Part shown: piece by piece, positions 45,401-60,400 of the stretch
Layout: the number at the start of each line of letters is the position of its first letter
Position numbering within the stretch: the stretch's first letter is position 1
DNA from: Chiridota heheva
Lineage: Eukaryota; Echinodermata; Holothuroidea; Apodida; Chiridotidae
Assembly (NCBI GenBank): GCA_020152595.1
Contig: JAIGNY010002621.1
Location: 1,062,001 to 1,126,000, forward strand
DNA: 64,000 nucleotides
Direction: 5' to 3'
Notes under the pieces: generated by a model
Databases searched by the model: none
Told to the model about the DNA's origin: nothing
The model's input: only the letters and a program-made list of their open reading frames with translations
Program-made: the position numbers and the translations under genes

Positions 45401-48400
45401 TCCCTTTTCATACTACCCGAGAATCCCGACCTTAAACTAGGCTTCAATAACTAGGCCCAGATCTACCTTAGTTAATATTATATTGCAAATCTCAAGCAGT
45501 CTAGGACCGCAGATGTCCGACTACGTACGCATTTGGATAGCCTAGCCTTTATTAAACGGCCGACAGCAATAATCATCGGGGACGTAATGTGGCTAGGCAA
45601 CGTTAAATTATTATTATTTAATGGGCCTACGGTGTTAACCGACCTTCACTAACTAGGCTAGGGCTTAGGCGTAATGCATAACGGCAACAATAAGGCTAGG
45701 CAGTAATTCCTTTAAAATGCTTTCTGTTTAACGTTTCATTCTGTCACGTTCAGAGAAACAATGAGTAAAACGCATCAGCATGGTATTTTCGAGGTCGGAG
45801 ACACGTAACGGTGTACGGGCTCAGTACGGTTTTGCTAAGTTGGAGGGAACACTTTACCATTACAGTTGATGGAATACTTTTTATGAATACTTGTGTCGCC
45901 TCAGCCAGTCAGCGAAAATTAACAGTACTCATATATGTTGGAAACTATTATCTAATACACAACATTTGTAAAAACAAAAAAAATTATGTTTAGTATTTTT
46001 GGACAAAAAAAAAGGTTTTTCTCCCATTCACTGCAATGATAACTGACTGTTTATTTCCCCTTTGACTGAAGTTTTAAGATCGTTAAAAAAGTATTGTATG
46101 TTACGTCGCCGTGCACCACAAGATTCCCGGATGTCCGACCTCCAGAATACGGTACCGTGCCGGCCCGTGCCGGTACCGTGAATAGTACCTGCATTCATTG
46201 TACACATCTCTCAGTACGGGTTGACATTGGGATTGCCGTACAAGGGTTGTTATAGATTAGGCGTTATTCCTCCTTTTTTTTCATTCACACGTAGAAAAGT
46301 GATGAATGAAAAATAACTTACTTTTTAGATATTCTTATATCAATGAGTCTAAATAATACACTTAAAAAAAAAAAAAAAAAAAAAAACTTTTCCCAAATCT
46401 TTACCTATTTAGCACCACGACAGGCTGACAGGAAACAGTTCTCCGAGATTCATATTTTGGTCGCCATTTTCTTTGTCACCGCACGTTTGTGATAAAATAT
46501 TCAACGTCCGCAAATAAGATTTAGGATGTTCCACTAAACTGCATGTGGATTTTTAGCTAACAACATTTTTTTTTCTTCATATAATTTTATTAAATAGTTT
46601 GGTTAAGACAAATTGTGTGCGAAAACAAATGAATAATACATCAAGAAATGTTTAGATTATATAATTGTATTTATATAAGCATTATCTTAATTTTTTCTCA
46701 AATAATCTAAAACATATTACCCCCGCTAAAATGTTGCAGTCCTAATGGCAGTGTTTTGAGCTTTGGTTGTACTCTGGAGAGCTCATCAGACGATTTTTAC
46801 GAAAAGAAAAGTAGTCCTAAATACTTTGATAAAAGTAACTAAAATCACTTTTAAAACAGTTTTTGAAGACATGAACGGGCTTCAAACATTGATTCTAATC
46901 ATTGTAGCCTTAAAAAAAAAAAAGGTAAAATGGTTTCGTTTTCATAAAGATCTTAAAACAGATTTTCCCTACACTTTTAACACCTCGCTTAAAACATTAC
47001 AGGAGGGTATAGGATTTTGTCGTACCCTCGGACAGCCAGCCATCACCAACGGCACCCATACTAACACGGCTGGCACCAGCCCGGCGGTACTATGGGGAGT
47101 ACTAGGCGTATGGTTTGTCAGTGTTTTTTTTTTTCGCACTTGATCCATGGATGACGTCAAAATCAAAGTTGTTATATTAATGACATAAAAATATTAGTTT
47201 AATGAACTAAAAGTGCACAAAAAATAACGTTAAAATTAAATCCGTATTAACAAAAATTTTAACCCAACAATTTTGCATAGAGCACTTAATTGACACGTTT
47301 CTTTGTTATTTTCTATTTTTCAAATGCTTGACTCTCTACTGCCCTCACTTGGAACCAACAGGCTTCGGCCTGTTGGGCGAATGACGTCACGCTCTCTGGT
47401 ACTAATCCTTATGCAGCATGGTCAGAGACTATAGGCAACCAACGTTAGGTCCATGATTAAAGTTCTGCAATTTTAAGAATGTTATGATATGCGAAATGAA
47501 ATGTAGGCCTAGGCTACGTTTCAATGCCAACCCAGACATGACCCCCTTCCCCCACGCCCCACCGACACCACAATAAAAATTAAATTTTACCATGATTTCC
47601 ATTTTCATTTAACACAGACCAGAAAGTAGGTTTTACCGACCTATAGGCCTACTTCAATATCGTATTCACTTCCCTGCTTATTTCATTCCTCATCCTCGCT
47701 TTCTCCAAAGTTGCTAACGTATTTCCAAAGAAAATTTAAATTCAGTTATTAAATGAAATTTGTTCTTCAAAAGTTTTTTTTCTTCATGTAAATGATAACT
47801 AAGCCTTCCGTATTTCCGTACTGATTCTGTTTGGCTACATTCCAGACACATCCAATGGTATTTAAAGGAGCACTAGACCGAAAAGTGAAAGCGTGTTTTT
47901 AGGGTGTCCACTTAAAATCGATTGCTTATCTAGCACGCAAGGGTATAGTAATTTTCTGATAAATATGAATATTCAAGTGACCTTTGCCGATCATTTAGTG
48001 ATCATTTAGCATGGGCCGAAAGTTAATCAATAAAAACAAAATTGTTGATTGTAATAGTGTCAGTGCAATGCCGTGCTATCGTGGTGGGTGATACGGCCCT
48101 GCATTACAACACTCAAAGATAAATCATTGATTCATATTAAGATTAAAACACTTTTATCAAATCTGGAAGGAACCTAAATTTTAAAGATTGTTAAAGCCTT
48201 TAAGATTTTTAATGCAATAGACGCCACCATATACCCATAATGCGCCACGTCCCATAAACTTTTACTGCGTAGACCTTTTAGGCCTTTATTAGTTGTTACA
48301 CTGATGCATTGCTCTTTCGTGTTTACTGCAGTACGACTCTGAGGGGTACGAGACGGATTTCGAGTATGACGAAGATGTGCCTGAACAGAAGTTTAACCTG

Positions 48401-51400
48401 TCCACCTCCGAAGCAATTCACGAGAAGGCAGCCCGCAGACACATTAGATCATATTTGCCCAGAAGAGACGGACATTACCAGGTGAAACAACAATGGTGCA
48501 GTGGTTGCTATCAGGATATGTTTTGGACCTCCTATTTTATTTTTTATTTTGGGTGGGGGCTGGTGGAACTGAGTACGACTTTGTTAATCCTCATACTACT
48601 TTGTCAGCTGCAAGCCATGGCAGTTAGTTTATCAAATAATAATTAGGAACCAATTTGTTTGTTTGTTTGTTTGTTTGGTGGGGATTATTAGCACCACAAC
48701 AACGATGGTCAAATTGTACCGGTAAGATTGTCAGAGGTTGTCATAGGTTGGAGAAGTCGGGTAGATTAAAGGAGGTAGATATACGGTGGAAAAGATTAGG
48801 ATAAGATATAGTAATAGTAGTAGGTATGCCGTAGGAAGAAGAAGATATTATCCGGGGAGTTTTTTACAAGTTTTTTTGTAGAAAAGTTCGGCAATGGATT
48901 TGACTGAATTACGGAAACTCTGGGGCGGGTCAAGAGTGGGCAGCCAATGCTGTGCGAAGCAAATAATTGATTTTACCTCGAGTAATCTTAAATCCTGTCT
49001 CATTCTCTTAACAAAAGGTTGTCAGCATGGTCAGGTTAGATTCAATATTCAACCTTTCCCCGCTCATGGCACACAAACGGCGAAAGTCATTGGGCTGTTG
49101 GGTAACTCTTAAAACCGCCGAGAAAAACCGCCAATATGATTATTCCAAGAGAGTCATTATAATGTACTGCTTTATCGATGGTTGCCATTTCACGAGAAAA
49201 AAGGAACATTATGGTTAATATAAAATTAAAAAAACGCATATGGTACATCGGTGGTCTTGTCTTAACAGGTACTCAATGACTATCTTTGTTTGTGTGCCAT
49301 GATATTTATTACCGTTCCATTCCTCGCTCAGTCAGTCAATCGTTCTGTCATTAAGCAAATAACTACTAAACTACATATTTCTTTGAGAAGGAACGGCATA
49401 GCAATTTAACGTAAAAGTACCAAATATTTACAGCTTCAAACCCGCAAACGTAAGTTGCATGATGGAGTGGACAACAATTTATATTGCGGGCACCACTGGG
49501 AGGTGGATGGGCGTTACCACTCGGACTCGGATGCTGAAAGAACAAGAGATGAAGATTTTGACAACAAACCGCTGATCCTCGAAAGGACAACAGAAAAGCT
49601 CACAGTGTTAGCAGTACACGAGTAAGAGTTTTACCAACTTTGTGTAACGGAGGGCCCCACAACTAAATACCGGGGACAGATTAATGTCACTGAAAATCTT
49701 AAACAAAACACAATTCAATATCGGTTACAATGCCCGGTGTAAACTGTTATTAATGTCGAGCTTTCCGGATTCAAAACAATTTGTAAATTCATGTTATAAT
49801 GGGTTAACTCTACATGAACAATCAGCTCATTCAGTTTAATAACTTTTTATTTATCTGATTAATATTAAATTTAAATATAGATCATGTTTAACTTCGAAAC
49901 GAATTAAACGTTATATATAATTTAAGAACGTAATATGGATATAAGTACATAAAGAAGTAATTTTCTTCACTGGTATAGACAGATAGAGGCCTATATGCAT
50001 GACATGTTTGGTATACCCAGATTGTTTGTTTTCTAAATGTTTGCATTTAAAAACAAATTTGATACGCCCCTGATTGACATTTTGTAAACATTCTTCAAGG
50101 ATTGAAATGGAAGTGAGAAAATAATTTGATTTTTCTATGCAGCGCCATGGATGCTGAAAAGAGGCGGCGCGTGAGGCGTGAGGCGAGGACAAGAGATCGT
50201 GCTCTGAGAGCGCTTGCACCTGTCAACCAAGAACTTCATACTCTCATCGCGCGGAACGAAGTATGTACGCTTAATGCTCGAATATTATATCTAACCGCCA
50301 ACAAACTTTTGTTATGAAGAATCGCATGGAGAGGCAGGAGCATACTATAATTGAAATGTATACGAGTTGAGATGTATACGAGTTGAGATTCGTGGTTTTG
50401 TTTTACAGAACAATGGGCCTATTTCAGCATGGGTAAAAATAATCACATGCTTGTAGCGGGCATGTTATCATTTTTACTTGGTAATATTGTGGAGATGAAT
50501 TCTTCGCCCATTCATGACACACACACTTTGGTATTTTCGCTATAAGAAATATTTTCCTCCTCACAAAGAAGATGTTGGACCCGTATTCCTTTGAAAAGTT
50601 TGAAAACTGTTATGGTATGCCCGGTAACCAAAAACGTACCATTAGATGAACTCAAAATTAATTGTTTATTCACAGATACATTGCGATTTTCCCTTCGTAC
50701 TAGATTTTCGAGTCGGGGGAAAAAGTCACCGCCCCCTGAGTAAGATACCAGATTGTCCCGTACGGACATGATCCAATGTCATTGGAATTTTTTGTCTTTC
50801 AGGAAGAATTGAAGGTACAGCGGAAAGAGAAAGTCCGCGACATGGGCGACACGAAGGATGACATGCTTATTGAGCTCACGCGACGTTACAATGACCGCTC
50901 GCTTAAGGACACTATCGAGGAGGAGCGCGAACGGAGGCTGGAAATGTACACGGAGATAACGGAAGGCGATGTGAGAGACTGAATTTACTGCTAAGATATT
51001 ATGCATAATATAGATTTTATTTTATTTTATTACAGTGCCTCTTTCAAGGAATTTTCACTGGGGTACCTAGTAGTCTCTTGGGCAGTGGGAACCCCTCGCC
51101 AACATGCAATAGTTTTGTCCTACCATGTATAGGTATGTAGCTGCTGTGTTTGGTTGACAACGGGAATTAATGCCGTCTGCTATACACAAAATGTATCACC
51201 ATTAAAAACACAAACAAGAGATTACATTGGGGAAAGCTGAACCGGCTGTAATTGAAATAATGATACTGAAAACATGAATTAATGAGCGTGCACTCACAGT
51301 TCCCGTGGATTCACATGATTCAAGTATAAAAAAAGGGTTAAAATTCATTTTGCAAGACAAAGACCTTGGTACACTACCCAGTGTTCTCAAATACAGTTCA

Positions 51401-54400
51401 TTGCATACCAAATCTTTTCCACTGCGAACTTACTTTGGTATGCTGCCCACTGATTAAAAGATGCCCTGCATCAGGAATCATAAGGCTAACCATCCAGTTT
51501 CAAAATCCTGTGCACAGATGAGCTGTGTGTGAAGAGGTAATCTCGTCCTACTGTCGTACACTAAGAAAATTGGTTGACACCGTACATCCGTACTAGTGAA
51601 TCTGATATATATTGATGCTACTTCCGTGGCGGTTACCGAATGGTTTGTCATTATTCAACTGAATGGTTTGTCATTATTCAGTGTGCAAATATTTGGACCA
51701 ATCACAAACGTTTTATCTCCATATTAACAGGATATTTGGAAACAAAAGGGACTTATGAGACTGTGGGTTTCTGTATTTAACAGTTGAAATATAAGTTTTC
51801 ATTCGCAGTAAGGATATACAGAATGAGAGTCAGTCACCCCTGGAGGGTTGTATGTATGCATGCCTCCTCTTAATGGACCTCATATCCAGGGATATCAAAG
51901 TAATCCTGTATCCATAGGGCTTGTAGTTTATGTTGCTGTAGATAAGTACGAAACAGCTGGGAATAACCTGCATTTGACAGTCCATGAAACGGCTCCAAAA
52001 TACTTAATATTTCCATGCGCAGAGCAAGCCATTAGGTTAGGTGAGACTAAAAGTACGTCTTCACTTTAAGGTCCGATACTTATAAACCTAAGATATTGGT
52101 AATAAGTAAAGGCAAATACAATCTTGCGTTATTTCTTATTTATACTACACTTTTTCCATTTTCAAGCCAACGTCTGACAAAGAACTCTTAATAAGACTGA
52201 AATCCCTGGCAAAGACCTCCAACTTTTGGGCAGGTGTCAAAGATGAGCTAACTGGTGCCTTCACCGATTTGGAGGTAGTGTTTCTTTCATCAAGTACTTT
52301 TACGTTTTCTTATGTATCTTGTAAATATTTTTTATGATATTCAAATCATGCCTGTTATTTTGCTTTGAAGAAACTCGATATGAATATACGAAAGTTAATG
52401 CATACTTCCTTAGAACTATGATTTTTCTCGCAGTGCCCCAATTTCTCGCAGTGTCCATAAGGACCCCAATTTAGATTCTGGTGGGTGGGCCGGGACAGAA
52501 GGCATTAAATCTCTGCATGCTGGCGTAGGCATATGCACATGTTTTTTTAGCCAAAATGTAGCAGGAGACCACAAATTTAACGCAGAGTGTTATAATTGCA
52601 ACGTGAGATTCAGGGCCCTCAGAGAATGACGATCCTTTTGACCTGATTGGAGGCACTATATGTGCAAAATTTGTGCATCTCGGTTACTGCGTCTATGCTT
52701 ATTTGAAAGATATAGTATAGTATAGTTGGGTCTTAAAGTAGGATCGTTTTATAAAGTGTGATGCTTGTGAAGGAGGCAATTGGCCCCTTGAAGGGTTATG
52801 CAGTATATAGCATATATGAATCACTTATTGGCATTGGTTGTTGCAGGAAGTGCATCAGGAGGAAGAGCATGCAGTAGAAGGTCTATTTCTGGAACTTAAG
52901 GATGAGTTCATCCACAGCTTCCAGCGTGCTACACATCTAATGAAGTTACACATGGTGGTAGGTACACACACGGTGACACACCTCGCGTTATTTAATGGAA
53001 CCAAATGTATTTAACGCAAATGCCACCGAAAGTTAAAAACTGCAGCTTCTGGAGAACATTTGATTTCAATCTTCTGACTATCTCACTTTTGATCTTGGCG
53101 CAATGCACCCACACGAGTTGAAATTAACGAAGTAATGGGCTCAAATGCTTTCTATATAATGTGTCATTCGGCCCATAACTAGAAGTACGAAACAGTTGTT
53201 TCGCCCAATCCTATCCTTGTTTGGAAAGTTGGACGCTTGATCGTATGCAAAGCCGCACTGGACATAAATACATTGACTGTTACTGTGACCCACAAGAGAA
53301 CAAAATATATCAATATATCAGCACCTTCGAAGATCTTTAAATCGCTTGTAAGATTGGCAGAACGATCTTCCGACGGATCAAATTTAATAACAGTCAAAAT
53401 GTCAAAATATTATTTATTTATTTTTCTTTCTCGAAAACGTAGCCTACTTCACGATACGTTTTCTTTGTCGCTTCGAAAGTAAATTCGAGCTCCGACTCGG
53501 CATGATGCTGACAACATCATACTTGGGCATTGAGTCGCGGGCAAAGATGTAAATAAAATGTTAGATGTACTGTTTAAATCAGAGATAAATCTCAATCATG
53601 TCCGAATTGTCTAGATATCAAAATCACGTTGTCCCAATTCGGCATCATGATGCTGACAACATCATGCTTGGGCAATTAGACGGGCAGAATTTAGAATTTC
53701 GGATGTTACTCCCCAAGATCTACCCTTGCTTTGCCCCAGGACCCCACAATTTTTCAATTACATTTTGGAACTTTGTGTTGATTTTAAGCCATTTTGGGGC
53801 GTACAAAATAAGAAATCTTCAGGCCAAGGTTTCACCTATGACTATGAACTGATGAACCCTTACAAAATTTTGCCTCGATTTTCAGCAGAAATTTCTCCTC
53901 CTGTCTAGGAATTATCCCTATAACGTATAATGATTATCTGAATAGATTTTAACATAAATATTTAAGATTGTATTCTTATCATCACTTTAATTTCCTAATT
54001 TTCTCAGTTTATGTTCATTTTGGGCCAAATTTCTACGGGGGCTTCGAGTTTTTATTTACATTTTGGAACTTTTGTCTTGATATTAAGCCATTTTGGGGCA
54101 TACTAAACAAGAAATCTTCAGACCAAGGCTTCACCCATGGTTATAAGTTGCGATGTTTAGACCATTGTTATCAGCCTATAGTAGTCTATAGTTCAAGGGC
54201 ACGGCAAAAACGGCAATGGTAAAGAATGAATCCCTAACTGCCTAAAGCAGAAGTTGCGCTATCAGGTTCTATTTTGCTTGTTAGATTCTCGTGTAAAATA
54301 TGCAGGTTGGCCCACCAGTACCACAATTTTTGAAACAGCGGTGTGCCAAATAAGGTGACTGGTGGACCTGCTGTGGTCTCTTACTTTTTTATTTCATTGG

Positions 54401-57400
54401 GAGCAGATTTGTCTCCATTTGATGCATAATTAATCTTTATTTGCTAATGCATACAGGAAGAAAACGAAAAGCGTCGCAGAGTTAACGAGGCTAGAGCTTT
54501 TGCGACGGGACGAAAAGAATTGGACCGGACAAGGAGGCAAAGCATGTACCATAAAGATCTGGTGCAAGAAGAGCTTTGCCGTTTATTCGCTGGAATTGTG
54601 GTAAGATGGTTGCACTGAGTTAAACAATCACATGGAATGCATACTGACGCAGCGGTTCAAACATCGATTGTTATAGGTGTATTATTCTGGAATCTCTATT
54701 CGAATACTTCGTCATTGCACGTGATGAAACTGATAACCTTTGCCATGAATGTTTAAAAAGATAAAAATGACTCATTATTCCCGATTACCAAGTTACCAAT
54801 TTCACAAATTATACCCATATTTGTATTCATGACTGCATGATGCAGAGTCACTTAAATCACAAAAGTGCTTATAACATACCTTATCAGGCGCGGATCCAAG
54901 AATTTTCGAACAGAGGGGGTGAAGGGGGGGGGGGAGCAGAATTCAACGACGTTATTCTTATCACACTATGGATTTATGTAGATATCAACTATAATTTCAA
55001 TTACAAAAACAAACAAAAAGAGGCGAAGTGCAGAGGGTGTATGTGGTCTGAAAGGGGCGCTCCACACGCGTCCCCTAGATCCACGCCTGCTAAGTTATCC
55101 AACCCTGACAAAACTAAAGCTCAATAACCGCAGCCATCCAGACAATTTGAGAAAAATCATCCTGGTTCAGGTTCAAAGGATTGCATATTGCCGATTTTGT
55201 CTAACAATAAGTGCCATGAAAAACATTTAAATTTTCCGATTTCATTCTCATATTTCCGATGAGGGTAGGGATGGGGAGATAGCTATAGGCCACTGACTAC
55301 ATACCACAAGTATTCTTTTCATCCACAGCACGAACAAGCCCTGCAGGAGGCAGTTACTCATGAGAATGCTGTTCGTGGCATGGATATGACTTTGGAAATG
55401 TTGCTTCACACGTGAGGTTTTAAGCTCAGTCCCTTACAAAAAGTCCAGATCTGGCTTTTATCAAGTTTATATCTGAGTAAATAAAGTTTGATCTAATGCT
55501 ACATTTGAAATACAAATAAGTTTTGATCTGGCCAGATAAGGCCAGATATAACTTTGATTAAAGTCAATTTGATCTTCAAATCAATTTTGATCTGGCCAGA
55601 TCAAGCCAGATATAGTGTGGATTATTGCTACATTTGATATACAAATGAAGTTTGATCTGGTCAGATAAAGCCAGATATAAAGTGGATTTAATGCTACATT
55701 TGATATACAAATAAAGTTTGATCTGGCCAGATAAAGCCAGATATAAAGTGGATTAAATGCTACATTTGATACACAAATAAAGTTTGATCTGACCAGATCA
55801 AGCCAGATATAACCTTGATTCAATGTTACATTTAAAGGAAATTTATATATATGTAAATTAGCATTGATAATATAAAAGCAATTTTAAGATAAACAAGCGG
55901 ATAAAATTTGATATAATGTGATTCAGCATGCAGATATGAAGGCTCAGTCCTTTTGTGGCTCTGTATTGATTAAAGTGCTTCCTTAAGCATCTACCAATAA
56001 AGTATCAAAATTGTGATGGGCGGAGTCACAATAATTGACCCCAATAAATGTTCATGCAGAAGTAAAGATTGATTGATATTTCTATTTTTCAAATTCATAC
56101 ATCCAGTCTAATATGGATTTACTTAATCCTTAAATATTTTGTTTCAAACATTTATTTTGAATTTTCAGGAAATGTTTTGCTTTCTTACTGAAACTAAAAA
56201 GTAGAAAAGCTCATGCTCAATCTTTATTAAGTACTGTGTTAAAAGGTCTCATTCAGTAACGACTATACATCTTTTACAAATGAAAATCTTTCATATAATT
56301 TAGAGCTGGCTCACCAATACCACATATTAGTGAACGGCTCTGATATTTATGAAAATTCTAGATTTGTGGTAGATTTAATTCCCAGATCCGGGAGTTATAT
56401 CAAACTTGTGAGCCAGATCTTGCCCAGATATAAATCCAGAATCTGGGCAAGATCTGAGTTTTATATCAAACCCAGATCTGGAATTTATATTTGGGACAGA
56501 TCTGGCCAGATAAGGAATTGGGCCAGATCTGGATATCATATCTGGCCCAGATCAAACTTGATCTGGCTCACATTAAATTTGATCTGGAATTTCCAGATCA
56601 TGTTTGATCTGGAATTTCCAGATCATGTTTGATCTGGCCAGATCAAACTTGAATTTATATCTGCCCAATTCTTTATCTGGCCAGATCTTGATTTGATATA
56701 AATCCCAGATCTGGAATTTATATCTGGGCCAGATGTGGAATTTATATCTTGGCCAGATCTGGAATTTATATCTGGGCAAAATCTGGAATTTATATCTGGG
56801 CCAGATCTGGAATTTGTGTAAGGGTACTCTCAATTTCTCTATGTTCACATCCACGTACCTCTAAATTAAACGATGGCGCCCACGCTTCAGTGTTTTGAAA
56901 TTTTGGTTCAGAGAAAAATACATACAGGCAGGGGCGTAAATTTGGGAGGGTCACACCCCTTCCCCAAATTTTGAGATGCGTCGGTAAATATGAGATTAGC
57001 CTAGTTGCTAAACCTGGTATCGAGTTGGTAAAACTTTAGGATTAGAACACGAAACAAGACAGCCAGAGAGTTTGAAGCCAAATCACCAAGTGATAGAGCA
57101 ATTTTGATTATTGAATTTTCTACAGGGAGGCCGTTTTTTTCCAAATGGAATGCTAATTTGAGGCCGTCGCTAAATCTGATATTTTACGCCCCCCCCCGGA
57201 CCCCCAACTAACGCGCCTGCATACAGGCAATACCAAACCAACGAAAGCTTGTAAATAAAACAAGGGAAAGCATGTTATGCAAGTTTTACTTTTAGCCACG
57301 TGACCATTATAGATATTTTAAAATGCCTACTTGCGCGCTTACGGAGCCAGTGCCTTATCAGCGCTGTTGCCGTTCCGCATCCATATTGAACCACATGTGA

Positions 57401-60400
57401 TATGTACCCATTTGTGTCTTGTGTATTCAATGTTAGTGTATTTTTCCTCTTCGTAAACAGGCAAACAAGTAAGATGGTAGACCAAGCATGTGCAGAAGAA
57501 CGTTCAAGACGTATAGGAGAAGTGTACAAAGAGATGCAAAGAGGAGGATCGGATCCATTAAAGGAACGACTTAAAGACATCATGTTTCGCGCCCAGGAAG
57601 AGATGATCATTAGCAAATTCCATGGACGAAGGGTAATACAAGTTTTTCAGTGAGAACGGAAACAACCCACCCCCACCCCACCAATTATTTAATTATATTC
57701 TAAAACTACATTCGACTCAGATTTAAGACCCCTCCACAGTACAATCTGAATAATTGGAACTATAGAATTCGTTCAGCCAGTCAACCGACAGTTTTTAAGT
57801 GTGAGAATTGTCCATAATATATAGCCTGCAGTTAAATTACTCGGATTAGGTTTTTTCCTTAGGTGATTTCAGGACAATGACAGATAGGCGGGGCATTTCC
57901 CCCCACTTTTTTCCGTATTCATATCTAGTATGGGATTTTTTTGTTTGGTTTACTCCTGTGTTGTCAGGTTCTTAGTCCAACTTCATTGTTCCCTGTCCAG
58001 TAAAAAAAAAGGACAGCTATGTGATGTTTGATCTTATCAACTTGAATCTAATATATGGCAGCAATTGAGCATAATCAATGCATATTAATGCAACACCCCT
58101 ATAGGTGATAGTCGTTGAAGAACCCAATTTCCACGAATCAAGTTACGGGGAACATTTTGAAGAAGCAGAGACCGAACAGGACCAGAGAAATCGCCAGTTA
58201 CGACTCAACTCACGGAGGAAGTCATGTGTTGTGGCGTAAGTTGCTTACTTATTTTTGAAATACTTCTGCTATACCACCGGGGCTGAGCAGTGGTGTTACG
58301 GGTCATGTTTCAGTTTCACTGCGGGCAAGGGCTTTTTGGCGCCCCCCATTGCCCATTTTTTTTTTATAAGATCAAAACGTTGTGGATATAAATAGTTATA
58401 ATTTCCAGGCACCGTTTAGGAAATTACTTAAAATCAGTGTTTCAAATTTATGGGTGAAGCTCTGGTAGGGTCCATATAGCAAAGCCTCTGGAAGCCCTGC
58501 GTTTCATGTGATTTTGATTGCAGAATATTGCTTAGTACTGTGTCAAATCTAGGGACGAAGCTTCTGGAAGGCTGGGAGCCCTGCATGAGCAGAATACTAA
58601 TTAATATTGTGTCAACTCTTAAGGTTGAAGCCTTGTTAGGGGCCCAAGGTGCAAAGCCCTAGCCTTGCGGTTCTCATGATTTTGATAACAGAAAATAATT
58701 TAATATTGTGTCAAATCTTGGGTCTATTGGTCTAAGCCTTGCGTTTCTCGTTATTTTGGTAGCAGAAAATTGCATAAAACTGTGTTAAATCTAGGACAAA
58801 ACTCCTGAAAGGTGCTGGAATACTCGCGATTTTGAGAGCAGAAAAGTGATGAATATTGCAGTATTGTGATAACCCCAAGGTTGAAGACTTGTTAGGGCCC
58901 AAGCCCCAGAAGCAGTGCCGTAACTAAAGAAGCAGGGGAAAGTCGCCCCGAAAAAGGGCCCGGTTTTGGCCCTGTAAAAAAAATTATATTTAAGGGGCCC
59001 AGAGGGCCCCACTCGCCCCGGCCCATAGGGCCTTAGCTACGCCACTGCCCAGAAGTCTTGCAGTTCTCGTGATTTTGATAACAGCAAATTGTTTACAACT
59101 CGTGTCAAACCCATGCAGGCGTCAGAAGCCCCTGCGCTTTTGGTAGCAAAACATTGCTCAAATATGGGCGAAGAAGAGACCGGAAGCCCTAGGTTTCTCT
59201 TGATTTTAATAGCTGAAAATTGCTTTAAACCAGTGGTGTGGTGAGTCATGTTTCACTAGAGGGGAGGCCTGGGGGGAACAAGCAGGGCATTTTGTCCCTC
59301 CAAAAAATGCTCATATTATGAGTAAAGCGTTGGGCACATAGATCTAAATTGGTAGCACTCTCTCCCAAAATTAAAAGAAATGTTCCCAAATTGAAGGAAA
59401 TTTCCCGACAACTGAAGGAAGTTTCTTGAAAATGAAGGGAATTTCCCGAAAATTGAAGATTTTCCAAAGAAAAGATGTGCAGGGAAAATAAATTTGTAAG
59501 ACCCATCATTGTTGGAAGGAGAGGGGGGCAAAATGGTATTTGGCAGGCTTTGCCCTGTTGAACTTAATCATTGAATTGTGTCTAAGTTAGACATGCTATA
59601 GGGGCAAAGCCCTGTAGGGACCCAGGGGGTGAAGCCCTACATTTCTCGTGATTTTCATAGCAGAAAATTGCTTAAATGCAGGGCAAATTGCCCCTGGAAG
59701 CCGTATACATGATTTTGATAGCAGGAAATTTGTTTAAAATTGTCAAATCCAGTGAAAAGCCCCCAGATGCCCTGCATTTCCCCCAATTTTTATAGCTGAA
59801 AGGTGCTTAATATTGTATCAAATCCAGGGTTGACGTACTGATAGGTGCCCAGGGAGTCCAAGCCACAGAAAGCTTAGCATTTGGGTAGCAGAAAATTGCT
59901 TAAAATCGTGTCAATACCACTAGTTTAGTGGTTAAAAGGAATATATATTTTGAAACAAATAATCAAATGTAGGATCCCATTGACTACAATATGCAGGGAC
60001 GTAATTACAGGTGTGGGGGAGTGTTACACCCCCACTTTCAGTAAACTTGAAGACCTGTCGGTAAATCAAGGTCCGGGTAGGTAAAACTTCCATTAAAGAT
60101 GATGAGAACTTTACCAAACAGATTGAATTTTTTTTTAATATCATTGCACTCGTTTTGTGATTTTGGACCGATGGACCTTTTTTCTTTGCTTTTTAAAATT
60201 TTCAACGAGGGCCCTAAATGTGGAATACATTGTTGTCGGTAGCATCGAACTCTTTCGTCGGTAAATGTGTATTTTGACATCCCCCCCCCCCACCCCCAAA
60301 TCAAAAGGATCTACTGACGCCACGGACGATATGTGTCTTTAGTTGGGGTCCAGGGATGATTCTTATCTTTTGGATGTAAGAATACAACTTAGAGAGAAAA

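Larger units (their letters stand above)
36482..48331 (+). other. Host gene intron 1 (11.85 kb), repeat-rich
   Basis: It holds TGACCT-rich repeats (37,797-38,970), a TTAGGGTT-bearing array (39,235-39,960), repeat F copy 2, repeat E copy 2 and AT-rich sequence. 40,000-45,790 and 47,105-48,331 show only short ORFs, A- or T-runs and no exon-like segment I could support. Confidence 0.6.

Noticed and set aside
46763-47143. 126-codon ORF in repeat E
   Set aside because: The corresponding stretch in the other copy is not open, so it is not conserved coding.
47355-47376. Bacterial-type terminator hairpin
   Set aside because: No T-run follows and the context is eukaryotic non-coding DNA; more likely a MITE part.
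48377-48646. Exon 2 reading on as an 89-codon ORF
   Set aside because: A donor at 48,481 with matching phase to exon 3 is better; the extension is hydrophobic intron sequence.
55440-56825. Protein-like DLVRSNFICVSN repeats on the minus strand
   Set aside because: The apparent peptide repeat is the translation of the 66-bp satellite.
57402-57653. ORF starting upstream of exon 10
   Set aside because: The upstream part is intron, and the acceptor at 57,460 fits the phase left by exon 9.
59246-59531. Minus-strand ORFs of 71-87 codons
   Set aside because: Phe/Ser-rich translation of the GAAATTTCC repeat in intron 11.
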